Assembly: GCA_963816555.1 (NCBI GenBank)
Contig: CAWFLD010000020.1
Span: forward strand, 124,001-188,000
From: Lutibaculum sp963816555
Lineage (GTDB): Bacteria > Pseudomonadota > Alphaproteobacteria > Rhizobiales > Tepidamorphaceae
Direction: 5' to 3'
DNA length: 64,000 nucleotides
Within the stretch, counting starts at the first letter, position 1, and the number at the start of each line of letters is the position of its first letter. The notes beneath the pieces were generated by a model. It did no database searches. It was not told where the DNA came from and saw only the letters and a program-made list of their open reading frames with translations. Shown here piece after piece: positions 1 through 9,044 of the stretch. Both the position numbers and the translations under genes were made by a program.

Positions 1-1
1 C

Positions 2-1012
<1,011 letters not shown>

Positions 1013-1044
1013 CCGAAGGCACGTTCGCAGAGACGCGACACGGG

Positions 1045-1080
1045 AAGGGCCGGGACCTCGCGAGGGTCCCGGCCCTTTCT
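1045..1080 (+). terminator. Rho-independent terminator after acnA
   Basis: A perfect 13-bp inverted repeat (1045-1057 with 1065-1077) with a 7-base loop is followed by a short T-rich run. It lies 32 bases after the acnA stop. Confidence 0.9.
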
Positions 1081-1253
1081 CTGTCCGGCCCGGCCGCCAT
1101 TGACGGCGGCGAGCGCGCAGGACCAGTGTTGCCGGCCCAGGACGGCCTTTCCGGGCCCGGCCGCCGCGCACGCGGGCGTCACCCCGAATTGAGTGGTGCG
1201 TGACCCGGCGGAGGCGTAACCGGAGACGGCAACAACAGGACGAAAACACCCCG

Positions 1254-1952
1254 ATGTCCCGTATCGCCTGCGTCATCCTCTTCCTGCTCTCGACGGCGGG
1301 CCCGCTTGCCGCGGCCGACCGCCTCTCGGTGATCGAGCTGTTCACCAGCCAGGGCTGCTCGTCCTGCCCTCCCGCGGACAAGCTTCTCGGCGAGCTGGCC
1401 GACCGCAAGGACGTTCTCGCGCTCAGCCTGCCGGTCGACTACTGGGACTATATCGGCTGGAAGGACACGCTGGCCGAGCCGGCCTTCTCCGCCCGCCAGC
1501 GCGCCTACGCCCACGCGCGCGGCGACCGTGCCGTCTACACGCCGCAGGCCGTCGTCAACGGCCTCGTCCACCGGGTCGGCTCCGACCGCTCCGCCATCGA
1601 CCAGGCGATCCGCCAGACCGACGCCGCCCGCCCCTCCGTCGAGATCGAGGCGGCGATGAAGGGCGACAGGATCGTGGCGCGGGTCGGCGCGGGCGAGCCG
1701 CACGGCGCGGCCAGCGTCCTGCTCGTCGTCTTCGACCCGACCAAAACGGTGGCGATCAAGCGGGGCGAGAATGCCGGGCGCACCATCACCTACCACAACG
1801 TCGTCCGGAAGATCGTCCGCCTCGGCCGCTGGACCGGCAAGGCCGAGAGCTTCACCGCGCCGGTGCCGCCGGGCGGCGGGCACTGCGCCGTGCTCGTCCA
1901 GGCCGGCACGCGCGACGAGCCGGGCGCGATCCTCGGCGCCGCCAGGATGTGA
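1254..1952 (+). CDS. DUF1223 secreted thioredoxin-like protein
   Basis: A 232-residue protein of the DUF1223 family, which is common in Alphaproteobacteria and of unproven function. Residues 1-20 form a signal peptide (short basic start, hydrophobic core, cut near AAA/DR). Immediately after it comes the conserved ELFTSQGCSSCPPADK block with a CxxC pair, the thioredoxin-like signature of the family. The internal DYWDYIGWKD segment is also typical. I chose the ATG at 1254 because it gives a proper signal peptide; an upstream in-frame start would add an arginine-rich tail. It stands alone between the acnA terminator and an unrelated gene. A periplasmic redox role is inference from the motif. Confidence 0.88.
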   Translation: MSRIACVILFLLSTAGPLAAADRLSVIELFTSQGCSSCPPADKLLGELADRKDVLALSLPVDYWDYIGWKDTLAEPAFSARQRAYAHARGDRAVYTPQAVVNGLVHRVGSDRSAIDQAIRQTDAARPSVEIEAAMKGDRIVARVGAGEPHGAASVLLVVFDPTKTVAIKRGENAGRTITYHNVVRKIVRLGRWTGKAESFTAPVPPGGGHCAVLVQAGTRDEPGAILGAARM

Positions 1953-2223
1953 CCCCGGCGCGTCTGCCTGCCGGGCGCGCGGCCGGACGGTCACGGCCAA
2001 GAAACGAATCCCCCCGCATTCCCCGTGATGCCCGACGCAGGCTCCGGGCACAGACTAATGCCGGGCCTCCCTGCCGCGTGGTCGCCAGTCGTGCTTCGGC
2101 CGGTTCTTTCAGCGCCGAGAAAACGGCCGCGGCGTAACTGCGAGTTGCGCGGGACAATACCGCTCCCGTACCCTCTGCGCCGAAGAGGAGGCTGATTCGG
2201 GGCCTCGGGGGACGGAGCGTCGA

Positions 2224-3060
2224 ATGGCACGGGTGGCGGCGGAAGCGGTGGGCAGCGCGCGCGAGGCGGCGCGGCAGATGGAGAAGGCCCGCGGGCGGCC
2301 GCGCGTCGACAGGCGCCAGCTGCTGGCCTCGCGCTTCGGGCTCGACGGCAACCTCTCGCCGGCGGCGCTCGACGGGCTCGACTACGGCGACCCGCAGCCC
2401 GGCGACCTGCCGGAGATCCAGCACGCGCTGACGGTCCTGCACCTGCCGCTGTGGAAGATCGCGCCCGACGAGGCGCGGCTGCTCTTCGTCCACGGCTTCG
2501 ACAGCGACAGCGTCTTCCGCCTCGCGCTCCTGATGCTCGAGGAGGACCCGTTCCTCGAGACGCAGGGGCAGAGCTACGGTGCGCTCCTGCCGGCCGCCGG
2601 CGGCACGCTCGCCTGGGACTACGACCCGGTGCGCGACATCGCGCAGTCCGGCGGCGCCGAGGACCGCTTCCGCGGCCAGAGCCTGGGCGACATCGTGCAG
2701 CGCCTTCGCCCGTCCACCGAGCGCCAGTTCGAGATCGTCTCCGAGACGGCCGTCGCCATGGCGCCGCCGCGGCGCTTCGCGGAGATCGCGGGCACGCTCC
2801 TGGTGCGCCAGGTCGGCAACCGCGTCGCCGTGCTGACGCGCCGCGATCCGCGCGGCCCCGGCATGCAGGAGACGCCGGAGGTGCGCATCTTCCTCGTCGG
2901 CCGCCGCGACAGGAACCGCCTCTGGGCGATCGCGGTGCACGACGGCCAGCCCTTCGCCCGCTTCGGCAACTATTTCGACATCGGCCTCGAGGGCGCCAAG
3001 CTCGGCATGCAGGAAGACTACGGCCTCGCCGCCGCCGGCTGGAGCGACTACGAGTTCTGA
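2224..3060 (+). CDS. Hypothetical protein, 278 aa
   Basis: I do not recognise this protein. It is soluble, with no signal peptide or membrane segment, and starts with an Ala/Arg-rich segment (residues 1-30) that could be helical. The rest is a mixed alpha/beta-looking protein with no obvious catalytic motif. The ATG at 2224 follows a purine-rich GGGGGACGGAG site. The third-position GC bias is strong and matches neighbouring genes, which supports a real gene. It is monocistronic, 271 bases after the DUF1223 gene and convergent with the toxin-antitoxin pair. Confidence 0.8.
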   Translation: MARVAAEAVGSAREAARQMEKARGRPRVDRRQLLASRFGLDGNLSPAALDGLDYGDPQPGDLPEIQHALTVLHLPLWKIAPDEARLLFVHGFDSDSVFRLALLMLEEDPFLETQGQSYGALLPAAGGTLAWDYDPVRDIAQSGGAEDRFRGQSLGDIVQRLRPSTERQFEIVSETAVAMAPPRRFAEIAGTLLVRQVGNRVAVLTRRDPRGPGMQETPEVRIFLVGRRDRNRLWAIAVHDGQPFARFGNYFDIGLEGAKLGMQEDYGLAAAGWSDYEF

Positions 3061-3102
3061 GGTCCGGGACAGGGGCGAGGCTTCAGGCTCCGTCGGCGCC
3101 GG

Positions 3103-3495
3103 TCACAGCTGCTTCAGGCGCGTGCTCTTCATCGGCAGCTCGAACATCGCCCCACCTTCGACGATGCGTGCCTGCGTCTCGATCGTTTCCCAGAGGGCGA
3201 GCAGGCGCTCCATCTGCTTGGTTACCTTCGCCTTCTGAAGTCCCTTCGAGAGGAAGAAGCCGACGAGACGCGAGCCCCGGAAGGCATGGTACTCGGCGCG
3301 GTTCTTCGTGATGCGGCGATCGCCGGAGATGACGATCCAGCCACCCTCGGCGCTCAGGGCCTCGATCCATTCACGATCGGTCACGCCGGGACCGAAACGG
3401 CTGCGCAGATGCACGACCGCATGCTCGGGTTCGAAAAGCTCGTGAAGGGCGCGCGCAAGGGCGGGGGAGAGGTTCTCGTCGACGAGAACCTTCAC
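3103..3495 (-). CDS. PIN-like ribonuclease toxin, VapC45/DUF5615 type
   Basis: A 130-residue protein starting KVLVDENLSPALARAL. That acidic N-terminal motif is typical of the DUF5615/VapC45 PIN-like nuclease group; VISGDRRITKN near residue 60 carries the next conserved acidic residue. The family is thought to cut RNA in a metal-dependent way. It starts with GTG at 3495, and that GTG overlaps the stop of the upstream antitoxin by four bases (GTGA), so translation is coupled. Length and partner match the mycobacterial VapBC45 pair as I remember it (toxin about 138 residues, antitoxin about 239). The target is unknown. Confidence 0.8.
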   Translation of the reverse strand: MKVLVDENLSPALARALHELFEPEHAVVHLRSRFGPGVTDREWIEALSAEGGWIVISGDRRITKNRAEYHAFRGSRLVGFFLSKGLQKAKVTKQMERLLALWETIETQARIVEGGAMFELPMKSTRLKQL

Positions 3496-4202
3496 GCGGC
3501 CTTCAGGCTCTGCTCGAAGGCGGCCGCATCCCTGACGACGGAGGGCGGCACTTCGAAGAGGCGCGCAACGCGCTCGATGGAGGCTTCTGCTTCGACCGCG
3601 TCGGCAAGCGTCGACGTCGGGATCCCGGATGCCGCGGCAATGGGCTGGCCGAACGCCCGGCCGGGATCGATGACGATCGAGGGCTTGCCGCGATAGGGGC
3701 GCCAGCGGGCAACCACGTCGTCCTCGATGTCGAGATCCCTGAAGCTCTGTTCGACCAGTCTCCTGAAGACGTACTGGCTCTGCTTGAGGTCGAGTGCTTC
3801 GCCTGGAGATCCGTCGCGCATCGTTTCCAGGAAGATCGTGCGGCCATCGGTCAGGAAGCGGCGCGTCGAGAACGGACGATCGTCGTTCACGTGCAGGCGA
3901 GCCACCTCAAGGCAGTGGCGGATGGTCTTGAGGCCCAGGCCCGCCTCGAGGAAAGCCTTTACGAACCGGAGCTCGACCAGATCGCGGAAGCCGAGTTCGA
4001 GCTGCCCGTCGAGTTCCCGCCATTCCGTCGCCCAGAGGGGAGGTACCCGGTGCGTTTCGCCGGCCTGCGTATAGCTGTAGCCGGCCAGCCAGCGGTGTAC
4101 GTTGCGCGACGAGGTGCCGACGAGGCGCGCCGCCTCGGGCGCGGTGTAGGAGCCGACGCCGAGGGGGATGCGGATCTCGGGCACTTTCGCGGGCGCGTTC
4201 AT
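3492..4202 (-). CDS. DUF433/HTH antitoxin, VapB45 type
   Basis: A 236-residue protein with two parts. Residues 15-75 resemble a MerR-like DNA-binding helix-turn-helix (SYTAPEAARLVGTSSRNVHRW), followed by a stretch ending RDLVELRFVKAFLEAGLGL. The C-terminal part (about 160-220) resembles a DUF433 domain, ending near IPTSTLADAVEAEASIERVA. Proteins of this kind act as antitoxins that bind and silence the PIN-like toxin encoded just downstream and probably repress their own promoter. The gene comes first, overlaps the toxin by four bases and lies 86 bases after htpG on the same strand. Confidence 0.8.
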   Translation of the reverse strand: MNAPAKVPEIRIPLGVGSYTAPEAARLVGTSSRNVHRWLAGYSYTQAGETHRVPPLWATEWRELDGQLELGFRDLVELRFVKAFLEAGLGLKTIRHCLEVARLHVNDDRPFSTRRFLTDGRTIFLETMRDGSPGEALDLKQSQYVFRRLVEQSFRDLDIEDDVVARWRPYRGKPSIVIDPGRAFGQPIAAASGIPTSTLADAVEAEASIERVARLFEVPPSVVRDAAAFEQSLKAA

Positions 4203-4288
4203 GGCGTGAGTCTACCGCTTCGCAGGAAACGGGCAAGTGGAGCGAGCCGGGGCCGGCTCCGGCCTCTCCCTCAGGGTCTCCCTTCCTA

Positions 4289-6175
4289 TCACCCCTCCTG
4301 CGGCAGCAGGAGGCGCGTCAGGCGGGCGGCGAAGGCGGCGGGATCGGCGGGGGCCTCGCCTTCCAGGATCGCGGCCTCGTCCCACAGGAGCCAGGCGGCG
4401 TCCGACATGCGCTCGGAGGCGCCGGAGGCGGCTTCCTTCGCGAGGTGGCGGATCAGCCGGTGGCGCGGGTTGAGCTCGAGGTCGGGCGCGGTGCCCGGCA
4501 TCGTCTCGTTCTCCTGCCGGCGGATCATCCGCTCGAGCCGGCGGTCGAGCGCGCCTTCCTTCGTCACGAGGCAGACCGGGCTCTCGGCCAGCCGCTCCGA
4601 GGCGCGCACCTCGCCGACGACGTCGCCGAGCGTCTGCTTGACGAGCGCCGCCAGCGCGCCGATCTCGTCCTGCGGCGCCTCTTCCTCGTCCCCGGCGGCG
4701 TCGGCGCGCGGGATGTCGGCGATGTCGGCCGAGCCTTGCGTCACCGAGCGCAGCGGCTTGCCCTCGAAGTCCGGGGCCATGCGCACCCAGAAATGGTCGA
4801 CCGGGTCGGACAGCAGCAGCACCTCGACGTCGCGGGCGCGGAAGCCCTCGAGCTGCGGGCTCGCGGCGGCCTGCGCGGGGTTGTCGGCGGTGACGTGGTA
4901 GATCGCCGTCTGGTTCTCGCGCATGTCGGCGAGATACTCGGCCAGCGAGCGCCAGCCGTCGCCGGACTTCGTCGTCTTGAAGCGGGCGAGCTTCATCAGC
5001 TCGTCGCGCCGCTCGAAGTCCTCGTAGAGCCCCTCCTTCAGCACGGTGCCGAAGGTCTCCCAGAGCTTCAGGTAGCCCTCGGGCTCCTTCTCGGCGCGCT
5101 TCTTGAGCTCGGAGAGGATGCGGTTGGTGATGCCCTTCTTGATCTGCGAGAGCATCGGGCTCTCCTGCAGCATCTCGCGCGAGATGTTGAGCGGCAGGTC
5201 GTCGGAATCGACGAGGCCGCGCACGAAGCGCAGGTAGCTCGGCATCAGGTCGGCGTCGTCGGTGATGAAGACGCGCCGCACGTAGAGCCGCACGCGGCCC
5301 TTGCGTTCGGGGTCGAACAGGTCGAACGGCCGCTCCGTCGGCACGAAGAGCAGCACGTGATAGGCCTGCCGGCCCTCGGCGGAATAGTGGACGGTGATCG
5401 CCGGCTCGTCGAACTGGCCGCCGACATGGCGGTAGAAGTCGGCGTAGTCCTCCTCCGAGATCTCCGACTTCGGCTTCAGCCAGAGCGCGCTGCCGTCGGT
5501 CAGCTCGCGCGTCTCCTCGGCCTTGGCGAGCCGGATCGGCACCGGCACGTGGCCGGAATGCGAGCGGATGACGTGCTCGAGGCGCTGCTCCTCGGTGAAG
5601 GCCCTGGCGTCCTCCTTGAGGTGCAGGACGACGCGGGTGCCGCGCGCCGGCGCGTCGTCGGCCGGGGCGAGCTCGAAGGCGCCGCGGCCGGTCGAGCTCC
5701 AGCGCCAGCCCTCGCTCTCGCCGGCGCGGCGGCTCAGCACCTCGACCCGGTCGGCCACCATGAAGGCGGAATAGAAGCCGATGCCGAAGCGGCCGATCAG
5801 GTTCTTGGCGTCCTCGCCGGCCTGCAGCGCCTCGACGAAGGCGCGCGTGCCCGAGCGGGCGATGGTGCCCAGGTTCTGGGCCATCTCCTCGCGGCTCATG
5901 CCGATGCCGTTGTCGGCGATCTCGAGCGTGCCGGCTTCCGCGTCCGGCCGAACCGTGATGGCGAGGTCGGGATCGTCCTTCATGAGGGCGTCGTTGCGGC
6001 GCGCCTCGAAGCGCAGCTTCTCGCAGGCGTCGGCGGCGTTCGAGATCAGCTCGCGCAGGAACAGCTCGCGGTCCGAATAGACCGCGTGCACCACGAGGTC
6101 GAGCAGGCGGTCGACTTCGGCTTCGAACTGGTGGGAGGTCGCCGCCTCGGGTGCGGCATTCTCGGTATCGGCCAT
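4289..6175 (-). CDS. htpG: Hsp90-family molecular chaperone HtpG
   Basis: A 628-residue bacterial Hsp90, a cytoplasmic ATP-dependent chaperone dimer. The N-terminal GHKL ATPase signatures are all present: ELISNAADACEKLR (about residues 42-55), DNGIGMSREE and GRFGIGFYSAFMV. The middle domain holds ESPMLSQIKKGITNRILSEL, and the C-terminal dimerisation domain ends near residue 628. Length is normal for the family. The ATG at 6175 agrees with the usual start, with a short acidic N-terminal tail. It is the first gene of a leftward group and is followed by the toxin-antitoxin pair 86 bases downstream; functional linkage is doubtful. Confidence 0.97.
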   Translation of the reverse strand: MADTENAAPEAATSHQFEAEVDRLLDLVVHAVYSDRELFLRELISNAADACEKLRFEARRNDALMKDDPDLAITVRPDAEAGTLEIADNGIGMSREEMAQNLGTIARSGTRAFVEALQAGEDAKNLIGRFGIGFYSAFMVADRVEVLSRRAGESEGWRWSSTGRGAFELAPADDAPARGTRVVLHLKEDARAFTEEQRLEHVIRSHSGHVPVPIRLAKAEETRELTDGSALWLKPKSEISEEDYADFYRHVGGQFDEPAITVHYSAEGRQAYHVLLFVPTERPFDLFDPERKGRVRLYVRRVFITDDADLMPSYLRFVRGLVDSDDLPLNISREMLQESPMLSQIKKGITNRILSELKKRAEKEPEGYLKLWETFGTVLKEGLYEDFERRDELMKLARFKTTKSGDGWRSLAEYLADMRENQTAIYHVTADNPAQAAASPQLEGFRARDVEVLLLSDPVDHFWVRMAPDFEGKPLRSVTQGSADIADIPRADAAGDEEEAPQDEIGALAALVKQTLGDVVGEVRASERLAESPVCLVTKEGALDRRLERMIRRQENETMPGTAPDLELNPRHRLIRHLAKEAASGASERMSDAAWLLWDEAAILEGEAPADPAAFAARLTRLLLPQEG

Positions 6176-6273
6176 GGGCGCCCGTTCCTTCCGTCGCGCG
6201 GAGTGTTGTCTCGCGGGCGGAGATAGGCGGTAGGGCGCCGGCGTTTCAAGAGGCTGTGGCGGCCCTGAAACGT

Positions 6274-6410
6274 GAAAACCGGCGCCTGCGGGAGGCGCCG
6301 GTCTTCTGCCAACCTAGGAGAAGATATCGAAGGGAGGCCTGGTCCGGCTCGACCCCGGGGGGCTGGGGGGCTGGGGTGTTCCGAAGCCTCACCGAACCAG
6401 GCCAAGAGGC
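6274..6410 (-). ncRNA. Candidate structured small RNA upstream of htpG
   Basis: The 410-base gap between htpG and the DUF2794 gene holds a strong leftward terminator (6278-6302) with no protein gene in front of it. Upstream on the same strand a long hairpin can be drawn: GGCCTGGTTCGG (rc of about 6391-6402) pairs with CCGGACCAGGCC (rc of about 6338-6349), enclosing a C-rich loop whose ACCCC/GGGGT ends also pair. A weak -10-like TATAGG lies at 6418-6423 (minus strand), which would place the 5' end near 6410. I find no signal-recognition-particle motif and cannot assign it to 6S RNA. The boundaries are guesses. Confidence 0.4.
6278..6302 (-). terminator. Terminator of the candidate small RNA
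   Basis: A perfect 9-bp inverted repeat (6278-6286 with 6294-6302) with a 7-base loop is followed on the minus strand by TTTT. No leftward gene precedes it, so it suggests an untranslated transcript starting inside the gap. On the plus strand only CTTCT follows. Confidence 0.65.
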
Positions 6411-6585
6411 AACAATACCTATATGCTGATGTATTCGGGCGGGCGCTGGGCCGGATATAGGCAAAACTGTGATTTCTTCACCTGCCCCGGACCCGCCCGG
6501 GGGCCCGGGGCGGGATCGATGCTTGCCAGCCCCGCCCATGGCGACGACAATGCCGTCGTGAAATCGTCATCGACGGGAGGCGCCA

Positions 6586-6978
6586 ATGAGCGATAGCGAA
6601 CCGATAGCGTTCATCGGCCGCCGGGGCGCGCAAGCCGCGGCGGCCGAGACGTCACAGTCCCACCCGAAGCGAACCTCCCACCCCATCCATTTCGACCGCC
6701 GCGAACTGAGCGAGATCCTCTCGGTCTACGGCCGCATGGTCGCCGCCGGCGAATGGCGCGACTACGCGATCGACGCGACGAAGGAGAAGGCGGTCTTCTC
6801 CGTCTTCCGCCGCACCAGCGAGGCGCCGCTCTACCGCATCGAGAAGACCCCGAAGAACGCGCGCCGCCAGGGCGCCTATTCCGTGGTCGCGCCGACCGGG
6901 CTCATCCTCAAGCGCGGCCACGAGCTGCGCCACGTGCTGCGCGTCATCGACAGGAAGCTGCAGCTGGTCGACGCCTGA
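6586..6978 (+). CDS. DUF2794 domain protein
   Basis: A 130-residue cytoplasmic protein of the DUF2794 family, found almost only in Alphaproteobacteria and of unknown function. After a variable N-terminal 40 residues comes the conserved core FDRRELSEILSVYGRMVAAGEWRDYAI read in parts, then SVFRRTSEAPLYRIEKTP and a C-terminal GHELRHVLRVI. The start codon at 6586 follows GGGAGG seven bases upstream. No operon partner is visible. Confidence 0.9.
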   Translation: MSDSEPIAFIGRRGAQAAAAETSQSHPKRTSHPIHFDRRELSEILSVYGRMVAAGEWRDYAIDATKEKAVFSVFRRTSEAPLYRIEKTPKNARRQGAYSVVAPTGLILKRGHELRHVLRVIDRKLQLVDA

Positions 6979-7061
6979 ACGTGCGCCCCGGGGCGAAGAT
7001 CGCCGCGTGGCCCCGCCGGCCGCGCGGGGGGCCGGCGGGGCGGCTCGTTCCGGGGGCGGGA

Positions 7062-7730
7062 TCAGCCGCCGCTCATGAAGGACTGGATCTCGTCGGGCGA
7101 CAGCTCGCCGTCTCCGTTCGCGTCCATGTAGTCGAACATCCGTCGGTGGAACCGCTCGATCTCGTCATAGGAGATCGTGCCGCTGCCGTCGGTGTCGAGC
7201 ATCGACAGCATCATGAAGGGCATCATGCCGTGCATGGGCCCCCAGCCGCCGCCCCAGCCGGCACCGGGGCCGCCGCCCCAGCGGTGCATGCCGTAGCGGC
7301 CGTATCCGCCGCCGGGGCCCATCATGCCGGGCCCGGGCCCGGGCCCGCCGTTCCAGCCCTGCATCATGCCCGGGCCGCCGCCCCAGCCGCGCGGGCCGTA
7401 GCCGGGGCCGTAGCCGGGGCCGTATCCGGGCCGGCCGTACCCGCCGGAATCGTCCTGGTCCTGGTCGGGCCCGGGGCCGCCGTTCCAGCCCCACATCATG
7501 CCGGGGCCGCCGCCCCAGCGGCGCATCATGTCGTACCAGTTGCCCCAGCCGCGGCCGTCACGGTCGTCTTTCCTCGCGGCGGGCGCCTGTTCGTCGGCCG
7601 GGGCCGCGCCCGCGGCGGTGTCGCCCTGCTCCGAAGCGGAGGGCGTCTGCGTCTGCGCGAAAGCCGGCGTGCCGTTGGTCGCCAAGAGAAGCGCAAGTCC
7701 GGTGGCGGTGGCCAGTCCCAGTCTCGTCAT
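7062..7730 (-). CDS. Secreted EF-hand protein with Gly/Trp/Met-rich repeats
   Basis: A 222-residue exported protein. Residues 1-25 form a signal peptide ending AFAQT. The centre (about 50-165) is low-complexity, built from repeated GWGGGPGMM, GYGPGYGP and WNGGPGPG units. The C-terminal 60 residues carry two EF-hand loops, DTDGSGTISYDE and DANGDGELSPDE, each with calcium-ligand Asp/Gly/Glu positions intact. I chose the ATG at 7730 because GAGGAAG lies directly upstream and it gives a signal peptide. It probably binds calcium outside the cytoplasm; the glycine-rich part may be flexible or bind metal through Met/His, which is inference. It is monocistronic. Confidence 0.85.
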   Translation of the reverse strand: MTRLGLATATGLALLLATNGTPAFAQTQTPSASEQGDTAAGAAPADEQAPAARKDDRDGRGWGNWYDMMRRWGGGPGMMWGWNGGPGPDQDQDDSGGYGRPGYGPGYGPGYGPRGWGGGPGMMQGWNGGPGPGPGMMGPGGGYGRYGMHRWGGGPGAGWGGGWGPMHGMMPFMMLSMLDTDGSGTISYDEIERFHRRMFDYMDANGDGELSPDEIQSFMSGG

Positions 7731-7891
7731 GTCTTCCTCCTCTGCGTGCTGCCCGGGTCCCGTGTCGGCCGCCGCGGAGGGCAGCCTCGGCCAGGCTGCG
7801 GAACAGCCTACCCGGAAACGTGGAGAGCTTAGGGCGCGCACGCTGCGGCGAAATGATCCTGGTCAACCGGGCCGGCGGCCACCTCGGCGCG

Positions 7892-8443
7892 TCAGTCCTC
7901 CTCGGGCGGCGGGGCGAGCTCGCCCATGCCGAGCGAGCGCTGCATGAGCACCGTCGCGAGCCAGCGGCCGTGCTTGCGCCCGACGGCCTCGAACGTGCCG
8001 ACATGCTTGAAGTCGTGGCGGGCGTGGACGGCGACCGAGCCGGCGTTGTCCGCATCGCCGATCACCGCGACCATCTGGCGGAAGCCGCGCCGGGCCGACT
8101 CCTCGACGAGCCTGCCGAGCAGGGCGCTGCCGACGCCGAGGCGCTGCGCCGTCGGCACGATGTAGACGGAGTCCTCGAGCGTCCAGCGATAGGCGCGCCG
8201 CTCGCGGTAGGGCCCGGCATAGGCATAGCCGACGACCCGTCCTTCCCGCTCGGCGACGAGATAGGGGAAGCCGCCCTCGACGAGCTTGCGCATGCGTCGC
8301 TCCATCTCCGCCTGGTCGGGCGGGACGAGCTCGAACGTCGCCGTGCCGTGGAGCACGGCCTCGGCGTAGATCTCGGTGATCGCCGCCATGTCGCCGGCGG
8401 CGACGTCGCGGACGGTCGTGGCGGAGGGGGAGTCGCTGTCCAT
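7892..8443 (-). CDS. GNAT N-acetyltransferase, phosphinothricin-acetyltransferase-like
   Basis: A 183-residue GCN5-related acetyltransferase. The order of motifs matches the Pat/Bar/YncA subgroup: ITEIYAEAVLHGTATFEL near the start, then VVGYAYAGPYRERRAYRWTLE, then the acetyl-CoA pyrophosphate-binding loop QRLGVGSALLGRLV, and ADNAGSVAVHARHDFKHVG. The subgroup acetylates phosphinothricin, methionine sulfoximine or similar amino compounds; the real substrate cannot be told. The ATG at 8443 lies 32 bases after the stop of the monooxygenase-like gene on the same strand, so the two are probably one transcript. Confidence 0.88.
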   Translation of the reverse strand: MDSDSPSATTVRDVAAGDMAAITEIYAEAVLHGTATFELVPPDQAEMERRMRKLVEGGFPYLVAEREGRVVGYAYAGPYRERRAYRWTLEDSVYIVPTAQRLGVGSALLGRLVEESARRGFRQMVAVIGDADNAGSVAVHARHDFKHVGTFEAVGRKHGRWLATVLMQRSLGMGELAPPPEED

Positions 8444-8475
8444 GTGGTCTCGTCGGGCGTCAGAGGTTTGGAGAT

Positions 8476-8844
8476 TTAGAGGGTCAGGGGGCTGTCGGCG
8501 GCATCGTGCGCGGCCCGCAGGTCGGCCGGCGCCTGCTCGCGGTCGGTCATGCCGTAGTCCCGCGACACCTCGGCGACCCGCAGCCGGTAGTCGGCGAAGT
8601 GGCGGATGCGCCCGAGCGACTGGGCCCGCCGATGCTCCGCGACGCGCCGCCATTCCTGGACCGCCGCCTCGTCGCGCCAGAAGGACAGCGACAGGAGCTT
8701 GCCCGGCTGGGTCAGGCTCTCGAAGCGCTCCACCGAGACGAAGCCGTCGATCTCCTGCAGCAGCGGCTTCAGCTCGGCGGCGAGCGCGAGATAGTCGTCG
8801 CGGCGCTCGGGGTGCGGCTCGACCTCGAAAATGACGGCGATCAT
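8476..8844 (-). CDS. Antibiotic-biosynthesis-monooxygenase (ABM) domain protein
   Basis: A 122-residue dimeric ferredoxin-like ABM-fold protein. The core IAVIFEVEPHPERRDDYLALA, split by a loop from FVSVERFESLTQPGKLLSLSFW and then EEWRRxxEHRRAQ-like residues (here VQEWRRVAEHRRAQ), is typical. The family includes small monooxygenases and many proteins of unknown role. The C-terminal 30 residues are variable. The start at 8844 agrees with the usual N-terminus of the fold. It is the first gene of a two-gene leftward unit with the acetyltransferase. Confidence 0.82.
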   Translation of the reverse strand: MIAVIFEVEPHPERRDDYLALAAELKPLLQEIDGFVSVERFESLTQPGKLLSLSFWRDEAAVQEWRRVAEHRRAQSLGRIRHFADYRLRVAEVSRDYGMTDREQAPADLRAAHDAADSPLTL

Positions 8845-9044
8845 GGTGCGGTCTCCGTGGCTGCGCGATTTCCGGTCCATGCGACAAATTCCTAGTGGGC
8901 GCGCGCCGTCCGGTCCAGTCGCGCGTGGCCGGCGGAGGCGGGACGGCGGCGTTGCCCGGCCGCACGGGCCTGCACTATGGTGCACCTCCTCCTTGCGGGC
9001 CTCCGCCCGGGGGCGAGCCATCACGACGGGGCGATCGCCGGACG

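Noticed and set aside
4244..4259. GAGCCGG/CCGGCTC inverted repeat after htpG as a terminator
   Set aside because: Arms are short and no T-run follows on the minus strand.
4445..6226. Long plus-strand frame opposite htpG
   Set aside because: It is the antisense of htpG, has no domain and no ribosome binding site.
6274..6410. Candidate RNA as signal-recognition-particle RNA or tmRNA
   Set aside because: The conserved GGAAGGAAGC-type apical motif of the former and the tRNA-like ends of the latter are absent.
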